A stretch of 5,386 nt of DNA, taken from the NCBI GenBank assembly GCA_938004025.1, contig CALKXC010000332.1:1-5386 (forward strand). Direction: 5' to 3'. This stretch comes from an uncultured Leucothrix sp. (GTDB taxonomy: Bacteria > Pseudomonadota > Gammaproteobacteria > Thiotrichales > Thiotrichaceae). Under the pieces are notes generated by a model. It saw nothing but the letters and a program-made list of their open reading frames with translations, was not told the origin of the DNA and did no database searches. How positions within the stretch are numbered: position 1 is the first letter of the stretch; each line of letters begins with the position of its first letter. Positions 1 through 5,044 of the stretch are shown here, in pieces. Both the position numbers and the translations under genes were made by a program.

Positions 1-387
1 GGTACTGGTTCGGGTTACCAGGCTGCGATCTTAGGGGGGCTAGTTCGCGAACTACATACTGTAGAGCGCATCACTCCACTTCATCGTAATGCTAGGGACC
101 TACTTTACCAGTTGGGGTATCGAAATGTGCGTACTCACTTGGCAGACGGTAGCTGGGGGTGGGAACAATCAGCACCTTACGATGCAATTATTGTCACAGC
201 AGCACCAGAAGCTGTGCCAGAGGCATTATTACAACAATTAGCAATTGGTGGGCGGCTTGTAATACCGGTAGGTGGCAGTGAGGGTAAGCAAGATTTACAG
301 CTAATTCGCCGTTTATCGGAAGAAACCTTTGATATTGAGAGCAAAGAAACGGTAGTATTCGTCCCGCTATTAGAAAAAATAAATTAA
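1..387 (+). CDS. pcm: Protein-L-isoaspartate O-methyltransferase, 3' part (5' end outside window)
   Basis: The reading frame is open from base 1 to the TAA at 385-387 and gives 128 residues. It begins directly with GTGSGYQAA, the SAM-binding motif I of class I methyltransferases in the Pcm family. In E. coli Pcm (208 residues, recalled) this motif starts near residue 83, so roughly 80 N-terminal residues lie upstream of the window. Further matches to the family are VERI (acidic residue that contacts SAM ribose), DGSWGW, YDAIIVTAAPE, the GGRLVIPVG strand and the C-terminal VVFVPL. The enzyme methylates isoaspartyl residues formed in ageing proteins, using SAM in the cytoplasm, and so starts their repair. 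An ATG at 112 opens a shorter frame but cannot be the true start because it would remove the SAM site. The gene is followed after 14 nt by yqaA, so the two are probably co-transcribed; surE would be the expected upstream neighbour. Confidence 0.96.
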   Translation, partial: GTGSGYQAAILGGLVRELHTVERITPLHRNARDLLYQLGYRNVRTHLADGSWGWEQSAPYDAIIVTAAPEAVPEALLQQLAIGGRLVIPVGGSEGKQDLQLIRRLSEETFDIESKETVVFVPLLEKIN

Positions 388-401
388 AAAAATCCTTTAA
401 A

Positions 402-980
402 ATGAAGCTGTTTTCGAATATATATAATAAAGTAATTGAATTAGCGAAGCATCGTCATGCGGAATACTACCTAGGTGGACTGAGTTTTGCAGAATCCTCA
501 TTCTTTCCGATACCACCGGATGTGATGTTAATGCCCATGAGTCTGGCTGTGCCAGAGCGTTGGTTAAGGTTTGCTTTTTTAACAACGATTGCCTCGGTGT
601 TAGGTGGAATAGCTGGCTATTTCATTGGCGCTTGGGCGTTTGAATGGCTCGAATCCATTCTTGTTACAGGGGGGTATGAAGGACGATTGGATCAGGCGAA
701 AAGCCTTTTCGAATCTTACGGAGTTTGGGCAATTTTGGCTGCAGGCTTTTCACCCATACCTTATAAATTATTCACAATAACTGCTGGCGCGCTTTCAATG
801 GCCTTCCTTCCGGTTCTAATTACATCTGTGATTGGGCGGGGCGCACGATTCTTTTTAGTATCGGGCTTGGTGGCTAAAGCAGGTCCAGGAATGGAACCAA
901 CTATCTTAAAGTATATTGAGTGGTTGGGTTGGTTGGTAGTGGTATTGTTGATCACAATAGTTATTTTTACTCAGGTATAA
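402..980 (+). CDS. yqaA: YqaA/DedA family inner membrane protein
   Basis: This 192-residue hydrophobic protein carries DedA/SNARE-associated (VTT) family hallmarks. Residues 28-48 contain SFAESSFFPIPPDVMLMPMS, with acidic Glu31 and Asp40 next to a proline-rich re-entrant segment. A second proline-containing loop, GFSPIPYKLFTITAGA, lies at 115-130. A GRGARF arginine motif follows at 145-150, and the last membrane helix is at about 172-190. In DedA proteins the acidic residues and the arginines are functionally important; the family is linked to lipid scrambling, undecaprenyl-phosphate recycling and proton-motive-force balance. The exact substrate here is unknown. It is longer than E. coli YqaA (about 142 residues) and resembles the roughly 190-residue form seen beside pcm in pseudomonads and xanthomonads (recalled). 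The start ATG lies 14 nt after pcm; no good Shine-Dalgarno is visible (the leader is A/T-rich), which suggests translation coupled to pcm. Confidence 0.9.
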   Translation: MKLFSNIYNKVIELAKHRHAEYYLGGLSFAESSFFPIPPDVMLMPMSLAVPERWLRFAFLTTIASVLGGIAGYFIGAWAFEWLESILVTGGYEGRLDQAKSLFESYGVWAILAAGFSPIPYKLFTITAGALSMAFLPVLITSVIGRGARFFLVSGLVAKAGPGMEPTILKYIEWLGWLVVVLLITIVIFTQV

Positions 981-984
981 ATCT

Positions 985-2115
985 ATGGACAGAAAATATA
1001 AATTATTAGTCGCAAGTTCGTTGGTTTCTGTGATTGCTACAGGTTGTTCTTCTTACGGTACCCGTGGTAACACTGATCCTCAAACGAATGTTACAGGTGC
1101 AGGTGGTTATACGAGTCAGCAAGCTGCTACATCAACGGTGTCAGACAACACGGTTCAGACAACGACTACTTCGAATGGCAGAACGCAACAGTGGTACATT
1201 GACCAGTACAATCGCAATAAAGCTGCGGGTACTAACAATGGTCGTACTCAGCAGTGGTATATCGATCAGTATAATCGTGAGCAAGCTGCAAAGAAGAACC
1301 AAACTAACACTGCGCCAAACGGCCGCACACAGCAATGGTACATTGACCAGTACAACCGTAACAAAGCCTCTGGCACAAACAACGGTCGTACTCAGCAATG
1401 GTATATAGACCAGTATAATCGTGAGCAGGCTGCTAAGAAGGCGAAAGCAAATACGGCCACTAACGGTCGCACGCAGCAATGGTATATCGACCAGTATAAC
1501 CGCCAGCAAGCTGCCGCTAAGCAACGTCAACTTCAGCAACAGAGACAGCAGCAGCAAGCTCAACAGCAGAATCAGCAGGTTGCTACTAACGGCCGCAGTA
1601 AGCAGTGGTATATCGATCGCTTTAATCGCCAGCAAGCTGCCAAAGCGGCTGCTCAAAATACTTATGTACCGCCAAAGCCAGTAGTGGTTAAGCCGTATGT
1701 TGCACCCGCTTATGTACCACCTAAGCCTATCGTGTACAACGCGCCTAAAGCTTATGTTGCACCAGCTCCTGCGACTAAGACACAAACGCAATATGTTGAC
1801 TACACAGGAGGCGTAGCTGCAGCGGCGACTACACCTACACCGACAAACAAAAACCTTTACACTGGCAGCTTCCAGCAGCCAAATACAACTTATCAGCAGT
1901 ACACGCCTAAAACTTACACCGGTGGTGCGAGCTCTGGGAATGCGGTAAGCACAGCAGCTACTTCAGGTGCTGGTACTTACATCGTAAAGAAAGGTGATAC
2001 CGTGTTTGAAGTAATGCGTCAGACTGGCGTTTACTGGAAAGAGATTATCAGCATGAATAATCTTCAAGCGCCAAGCTACACCATTCAGCCTGGTCAAGCG
2101 CTACGACTCAGGTAA
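985..2115 (+). CDS. Repeat-rich LysM lipoprotein at the nlpD position, lacking the M23 domain
   Basis: This is a 376-residue predicted lipoprotein. The start ATG is 4 nt after yqaA, with AGGT at 973-976. A short basic N-terminus and hydrophobic stretch end in ATGC, making Cys21 the likely lipidated residue; Ser at +2 favours the outer membrane. Residues 64-215 hold six copies of a 14-residue motif, consensus NGRTQQWYIDQYNR. Residues 180-198 are Gln-rich. Residues 227-262 are Pro/Tyr-rich, with YVPPKP and YVAPA each occurring twice. Residues 330-376 form a single C-terminal LysM domain (TYIVKKGDTVFEVMRQTG, then MNNLQAP and IQPGQALRL), which should bind peptidoglycan and is strikingly like the LysM of NlpD. 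NlpD normally continues into a catalytically inactive M23/LytM domain that activates the amidase AmiC; here the frame ends right after LysM and a terminator follows 21 nt later. I infer an NlpD-derived or NlpD-replacing cell-wall lipoprotein. The function of the repeats is unknown; the LysM call is firm. Confidence 0.88.
   Translation: MDRKYKLLVASSLVSVIATGCSSYGTRGNTDPQTNVTGAGGYTSQQAATSTVSDNTVQTTTTSNGRTQQWYIDQYNRNKAAGTNNGRTQQWYIDQYNREQAAKKNQTNTAPNGRTQQWYIDQYNRNKASGTNNGRTQQWYIDQYNREQAAKKAKANTATNGRTQQWYIDQYNRQQAAAKQRQLQQQRQQQQAQQQNQQVATNGRSKQWYIDRFNRQQAAKAAAQNTYVPPKPVVVKPYVAPAYVPPKPIVYNAPKAYVAPAPATKTQTQYVDYTGGVAAAATTPTPTNKNLYTGSFQQPNTTYQQYTPKTYTGGASSGNAVSTAATSGAGTYIVKKGDTVFEVMRQTGVYWKEIISMNNLQAPSYTIQPGQALRLR
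1174..1461 (+). repeat. Tandem duplication of a 144-bp (48-residue) unit
   Basis: Two consecutive 144-bp units, 1174-1317 and 1318-1461, each contain motif, 7-residue linker NKA(A/S)GTN, motif, and a 13-residue linker starting EQAAKK. First motifs of the two units share codon choices (both read tggtacattgaccagtac), and second motifs share others (both read ggtcgtactcag). This indicates that a two-motif block was duplicated as a whole, after an older single-motif duplication. Motif copy 5 at 1462 continues in phase but its linker is different and expands into the Gln-rich stretch. Confidence 0.88.
1174..1629 (+). repeat. Six in-frame copies of a 42-bp coding repeat (14-residue motif)
   Basis: Copies begin at 1174, 1237, 1318, 1381, 1462 and 1588, encoding residues 64-77, 85-98, 112-125, 133-146, 160-173 and 202-215 of the lipoprotein. 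The first five encode the identical peptide NGRTQQWYIDQYNR. The sixth is diverged (NGRSKQWYIDRFNR). At DNA level the copies differ mostly at third codon positions, for example aatggcagaacg against aatggtcgtact, so the peptide is conserved while the DNA has drifted. Linkers are 7, 13, 7, 13 and 28 residues long. The array lies wholly inside one reading frame, so it is a protein repeat and not a CRISPR or intergenic element. Confidence 0.95.
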
Positions 2116-2136
2116 GCACTGACTTTTGTCATTGCT

Positions 2137-2178
2137 AAAAAAAGCCGCCTCTTATTAATTAAGAGGCGGCTTTTTATT
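2137..2178. terminator. Bidirectional Rho-independent terminator between converging genes
   Basis: A perfect 10-bp stem GCCGCCTCTT (2144-2153) pairs with AAGAGGCGGC (2161-2170) around the 7-nt loop ATTAATT. It is flanked by seven A (2137-2143) on the left and TTTTTATT (2171-2178) on the right, so each strand shows a GC-rich hairpin followed by a U-run. It starts 21 nt after the lipoprotein stop and lies 26 nt from the stop of the oppositely oriented thioredoxin-like gene, so it should end transcription from both sides. Confidence 0.95.
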
Positions 2179-2204
2179 GTTCTTAAGAAATTCCGTTGAT
2201 GAAA

Positions 2205-2738
2205 TTAGCTCCAGTCAAACAAGTTTTCCCAAAAGCTTTTTTTCTTTTCCGGGGCTTTATTTTGGTTGATGTATTCGTCTAACTGATCATAACTTAATAA
2301 ACCGATATGAGTGTCAATGAGCTCTCCCGATGGGGACACGATGTAAGTTGTAGGCAATCCAGGAACTTCGCCAAAAGCTTCCATTGTGCTGGTTTGGGTT
2401 GGAATGATTGGGTAATTGATTTTTTGGTCCTTAACAAAATCTTTGAGCACATCCACTTCATCCATCCCTGCGTCCATCCCTAAGATGCTCACTTTGTCTG
2501 GATTGTCGTTTAGGAACCGGATCAGATCAGGAATCTCAACGCGACATGGCGGACAGAAGATAGCCCAGTAGTTTACGACAACCCACTTGCCTTGATAGTC
2601 TGAGAATTCATGAACTTTTCCATTCATATCTTGAAATGAAAAGTCTTCAACTGGTTTAGCATTTGCTGCTGAAAAACTGAGCGTTAGCAGTGCAACTAAA
2701 AGTAGTTTTCTTAAAAAAATCAAATTTGAATTAACCAT
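2205..2738 (-). CDS. Secreted TlpA/ResA-like thioredoxin-fold protein
   Basis: This 177-residue protein has a Sec signal peptide: Arg10-Lys11, the hydrophobic LLLVALLTLSF, and an ANA cleavage site after residue 27. The mature part starts KPVEDFSFQDMNGK, the usual TlpA/AhpC-TSA-type entry. The active site is W58-A-I-F-C62-P-P-C65, followed by RVEIPDL. The cis-proline loop is GLPTTYIV with Pro129, followed by SPSGELI. CPPC is the motif of TlpA, ResA and related cytoplasmic-membrane or periplasmic thiol reductases. The likely role is reducing or shuffling disulfides outside the cytoplasm, with electrons from a DsbD/CcdA-type protein not seen here; its substrate is unknown. Ile60-Phe61 replace the more usual Ser/Thr-Trp before the first Cys. 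A lysine-rich tail ends in a Trp/Phe-containing segment (FWENLFDW). No strong ribosome site precedes the start at 2738, but the signal peptide supports it. The gene is divergent from the arsC-like gene, 71 bp apart. Confidence 0.9.
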   Translation of the reverse strand: MVNSNLIFLRKLLLVALLTLSFSAANAKPVEDFSFQDMNGKVHEFSDYQGKWVVVNYWAIFCPPCRVEIPDLIRFLNDNPDKVSILGMDAGMDEVDVLKDFVKDQKINYPIIPTQTSTMEAFGEVPGLPTTYIVSPSGELIDTHIGLLSYDQLDEYINQNKAPEKKKSFWENLFDWS

Positions 2739-2809
2739 AAATTGTGACCGAAAGCTGGTTACATGTTAAGTTAGCGCCTTGTTAGCACTACCGTTATGAG
2801 AAGTTATAA

Positions 2810-3163
2810 ATGAGTAAGAAAGCGATCATATATCACAATCCTCGTTGTTCAAAATCCCGTGCGACCTTAGCGGTTTTAGAAGAGCAAAATGAATCTATTG
2901 AGGTGGTTAAGTATCTAGAGACTCCACCCGATGCAGAAACGCTTCGTCATGTGCTCGCTACTCTAAAGCTCTCGCCAAGAGAACTTATGCGTCGCAATGA
3001 AGTTGAATACGCTGAAAATGGGCTAGCGGATGAAACCTTGACGGAAGCGCAGCTGATTCAGGCGATGATTGACCATCCAAAACTGATCGAACGACCGATT
3101 GTAATTAAAGGTGATAGAGTAGCCATTGGTCGTCCTCCTGAATCAGTACTTGAGATATTGTAA
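2810..3163 (+). CDS. yfgD: ArsC/YfgD family arsenate reductase-like protein
   Basis: The protein has 117 residues and a thioredoxin-like fold of the glutaredoxin-dependent ArsC family. HNPRCSKSR places the nucleophilic Cys at 13. Arg61 (LMRRNE), Arg95 (ERPIVI) and Arg108 (GRPPE) correspond, with a constant one-residue offset, to E. coli ArsC Cys12, Arg60, Arg94 and Arg107, the catalytic and oxyanion-binding residues. Length and sequence (CSKSRATL, YLETPPDA, LIQAMIDHPKL, IGRPPESVLEIL) are much closer to E. coli YfgD (119 residues) than to plasmid ArsC (141 residues). YfgD-type proteins are common housekeeping relatives whose arsenate activity is often untested. No arsR or arsB is nearby, so arsenic resistance is not implied. 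The start has GAGAAG at 2798-2803. wrbA begins 9 nt after the stop, so the two should be co-transcribed. Confidence 0.93.
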   Translation: MSKKAIIYHNPRCSKSRATLAVLEEQNESIEVVKYLETPPDAETLRHVLATLKLSPRELMRRNEVEYAENGLADETLTEAQLIQAMIDHPKLIERPIVIKGDRVAIGRPPESVLEIL

Positions 3164-3166
3164 GGG
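3162..3166 (+). promoter_or_regulatory. Ribosome binding site of wrbA overlapping the arsC-like stop codon
   Basis: AAGGG overlaps the TAA stop of the arsC-like gene (3161-3163) and lies 6 nt before the wrbA ATG at 3173. The position favours coupled translation of the two genes and supports the chosen wrbA start. Confidence 0.7.
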
Positions 3167-3172
3167 TTACGT

Positions 3173-3766
3173 ATGACAAAGGTATTAGTACTCTATTATA
3201 GCCGTCATGGTGCAACGTTAGAGCTCGCCAACCGCGTGGCTAGAGGGGCTGAATTGATTGAGGGGGTTGAGGCAATCATTCGCACAGTACCTGAAGTTTC
3301 TGCAGTGTGCGAAGCAACGGAAAGCGCTGTTCCTGAGCAAGGAGCGCCGTACGTTACGATGGAAGATGTCATTGAGGCAGACGGTATCGCTTTCGGTTCT
3401 CCAACTCGCTTTGGCATGATGGCTACTCCGCTGAAATACTTCTTGGAGCAAACCTCTCCGCAATGGCTTTCAGGCACTTTGATTGGAAAGCCCGCTGGCG
3501 TGTTCACCTCGACCTCAAGCATGCATGGTGGGCAAGAAGCCACATTGCTTTCTATGATGCTTCCTTTGTTGCACCACGGAATGGTTATAACGGGCGTACC
3601 TTATAGTACGGCTGCTTTGATGACGACAGAAACAGGGGGAACTCCTTATGGGCCTTCTCATGTTGCTGGCGCTAATAATCAAAATGTCATTAGTGAAGAC
3701 GAGCATACGATTAGTTTGGTATTAGGCAAACGAATAGCCGAATTAGCGGTCGCACTTAAAAAATGA
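3173..3766 (+). CDS. wrbA: WrbA family flavoprotein, NAD(P)H:quinone oxidoreductase
   Basis: This is a 197-residue flavodoxin-like protein, the usual length for WrbA. YYSRHGAT (8-15) is the FMN phosphate loop. FGSPTRFGMM (74-83) is the second FMN-binding loop and WrbA signature. FTSTSSMHGGQEATLLSM (111-128) binds the flavin ring and contains the GGQE signature, followed by LLHHGMVITGVPY and GGTPYGPSHVAG (155-166). WrbA forms tetramers and reduces quinones by two electrons with FMN and NAD(P)H, which protects against oxidative stress from semiquinones. The YYSRHGAT start, the short insert after the first helices and LLSMMLPLLHHGM follow the Pseudomonas type more than the E. coli type (recalled comparison). 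The gene sits between the arsC-like gene (9 nt before) and the DUF2069 gene (ATGA overlap), forming a compact three-gene operon. Confidence 0.96.
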   Translation: MTKVLVLYYSRHGATLELANRVARGAELIEGVEAIIRTVPEVSAVCEATESAVPEQGAPYVTMEDVIEADGIAFGSPTRFGMMATPLKYFLEQTSPQWLSGTLIGKPAGVFTSTSSMHGGQEATLLSMMLPLLHHGMVITGVPYSTAALMTTETGGTPYGPSHVAGANNQNVISEDEHTISLVLGKRIAELAVALKK

Positions 3767-4161
3767 AATCACTTAAATCATCGTATTGGCTTACTTTACT
3801 TTCACTGCTAGGTTTAGTCGTTTGTATTATTGTTTGGAATGGCTGGTTAGCAGTTGATCAGAAAGTACCGCTAGCTTATGAAATTGCTATTTTCTGCATC
3901 CCCCTTTTGTTATTTTTGAAGGGGATATTCAACGGCAAGCGTGGTATTTATGTCTCGCTAATGGTGGTTGCATTTTTCTATTTCTTAATGGGAATCTGGC
4001 ACATCATAGAGCCAGCAGAGCGGTTATATGGTGTTGTTATTACCATTCTAAGTCTGGGGCTCTATTTGGGTGGGTATTTTTATGCAAAAAATCACGACAA
4101 AATAGCACAGGCTAAGTTTGATGCTGAAGAGGCAAAAGCAATCAAGGAGCGTCAGTCTTAA
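3763..4161 (+). CDS. DUF2069 family membrane protein
   Basis: The protein has 132 residues and four predicted membrane segments at about 8-25, 38-55, 62-80 and 88-107, followed by a charged cytoplasmic tail rich in Lys, Glu and Ala (108-132). The pattern WNGWLA, IPLLLFLKGIFNGKR, FFYFLMGIWHIIEPAERLYG and LYLGGYFYAK fits the DUF2069 family of small gammaproteobacterial inner membrane proteins, often found next to wrbA. The function of the family is not known. The start codon overlaps the wrbA stop in ATGA (3763-3766), a classical translational-coupling arrangement, so no separate ribosome site is needed. Its last 20 bp overlap the 3' end of the convergent mazG gene. The family call rests on recalled sequence features and neighbourhood. 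Confidence 0.85.
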   Translation: MKSLKSSYWLTLLSLLGLVVCIIVWNGWLAVDQKVPLAYEIAIFCIPLLLFLKGIFNGKRGIYVSLMVVAFFYFLMGIWHIIEPAERLYGVVITILSLGLYLGGYFYAKNHDKIAQAKFDAEEAKAIKERQS

Positions 4162-4984
4162 GCTTTTCTTCCGCTTTCACCTGTTGCCAAGCATTGTCTA
4201 AAGCTTCATCGTTGTACTCTGCGCCATCGCCACTAATTTCAAGAATCTCTCTTAAACGATCAACGCGGCGCTCAAATTTATTATTGGCTTTTCTCAGGGC
4301 ATTCTCTGGTTCAATTTTAAGCTGGTGTGAAAGGTTTGCGACACTTAATAACAAATCGCCAACTTCTTCTTCGATACGCTTTTGCCCTTGCTTCTCTAGA
4401 ATACATTCAATAACTTCATCGAGCTCTTCCCTTACTTTTTCTGCAACGGGCTGCCATTCATGCCAGTCAAAACCAAATTGAGCTGCACGCTTTTTAAGCT
4501 TCACCGAACGCATTAATGCAGGTTGGCTTTGCAAAATGTCTGAAAAGTGTCCTGATGGTTTGGTTGCCATATCAGCATCCGCTTGCAACTCACGTTCTTT
4601 CTGTTTGATTTTCTCCCAGTCTGCTTTTTGATCAGCTTCAGAGTCATACTTTTTCCCTTCAAATACATGAGGATGGCGACGAATCATTTTTTTACTGACA
4701 GTTCTAGCAACTGTGTTAAGATCAAAGTGACCTTGCTCTTTAGCGATCTGGGAATAAAATACGATTTGAAACAATAAATCTCCCAGTTCATCACAAAGCG
4801 CTTCAGGTTTGCCGGTATCGATTGCAGCGCCTACTTCATACACTTCTTCTAAAGTAAACGAAAATAAGCTCTGCCAAGTTTGTTTAAGATCCCATGGACA
4901 TCCCGTTGTTGGGCGACGAAGTTGGTCCATCACATCGAGCAATTCTTGAATCGCATTAGAATTAATTGGCTTTGGCTTGGTCAT
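4142..4984 (-). CDS. mazG: MazG nucleoside triphosphate pyrophosphohydrolase
   Basis: This 280-residue protein carries two MazG modules, like E. coli MazG (263 residues). The N-terminal module begins LLDVMDQLRRPTTGCPWDLKQT (about 15-36). It has the Mg-binding set EEVYE (46-50) with DELGD (65-69). The second module has EELDE (186-190) with EEEVGD (205-210). RRHPHVFEGKKY (102-113) and KKRAAQFGFDW (164-174) are typical of the linker and second domain. The enzyme hydrolyses all canonical NTPs to NMP and pyrophosphate; in E. coli it lowers ppGpp under starvation and counters MazF-linked death. The frame stays open to 5068, but family homology begins near the ATG at 4984, and the longer form would run into the divergent gene, so 4984 is chosen. 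No mazE, mazF or relA is visible here. The start has no strong Shine-Dalgarno. The 3' end overlaps the DUF2069 gene by 20 bp. Confidence 0.96.
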   Translation of the reverse strand: MTKPKPINSNAIQELLDVMDQLRRPTTGCPWDLKQTWQSLFSFTLEEVYEVGAAIDTGKPEALCDELGDLLFQIVFYSQIAKEQGHFDLNTVARTVSKKMIRRHPHVFEGKKYDSEADQKADWEKIKQKERELQADADMATKPSGHFSDILQSQPALMRSVKLKKRAAQFGFDWHEWQPVAEKVREELDEVIECILEKQGQKRIEEEVGDLLLSVANLSHQLKIEPENALRKANNKFERRVDRLREILEISGDGAEYNDEALDNAWQQVKAEEKLKTDAP

Positions 4985-5031
4985 ACTAAAAATAGTCCGC
5001 GTTAATAAATGGGGAAAGTGTACGTAAAGTT

Positions 5032-5036
5032 GGGGG
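5032..5036 (+). promoter_or_regulatory. Probable G-rich ribosome binding site of the small membrane protein gene
   Basis: GGGGG (5032-5036) lies 8 nt before the ATG at 5045. It is not a perfect Shine-Dalgarno, but it is the only purine-rich site before that start and helps favour it over a later ATG at 5168. Confidence 0.45.
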
Positions 5037-5044
5037 TATAAATA

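Noticed and set aside
1034..1408. A plus-strand frame of 124 codons inside the lipoprotein gene
   Set aside because: It is a frame-shifted reading of the same repeats, with no domain. The lipoprotein frame has the lipobox and LysM and is clearly the real one.
1174..1629. Regularly spaced repeats that could suggest a CRISPR array
   Set aside because: The repeats are in one reading frame, vary at third codon positions, have unequal and related linkers, and encode conserved protein motifs. There are no unique spacers or cas genes.
1141..1791. A 216-codon open frame on the minus strand across the repeat array
   Set aside because: It is the mirror of the repeated coding sequence: the repeated codons leave one antisense frame free of stops. 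The product is a Leu/Ser/Arg-rich repeat without a plausible ribosome site or domain.
2739..2809. Sigma-70 promoters in the gap between the TlpA-like and arsC-like genes
   Set aside because: Promoters must exist here, but no -35/-10 pair with good match and 16-18 bp spacing could be picked with confidence; the TTATAA near 2804 is too close to the start codon.
2810..3163. Part of an arsenic resistance operon
   Set aside because: The protein is of the short YfgD type, and no arsR, arsB, acr3 or arsH is present; the neighbour is wrbA.
3205..3543. Minus-strand open frames opposite wrbA
   Set aside because: These are shadows of a strongly supported wrbA, with no domain, ribosome site or signal of their own.
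4985..5044. Sigma-70 promoters between mazG and the small membrane protein gene
   Set aside because: TATAAA at 5037-5042 lies only 2 nt before the ATG and has no -35 partner; nothing better was found on the minus strand.
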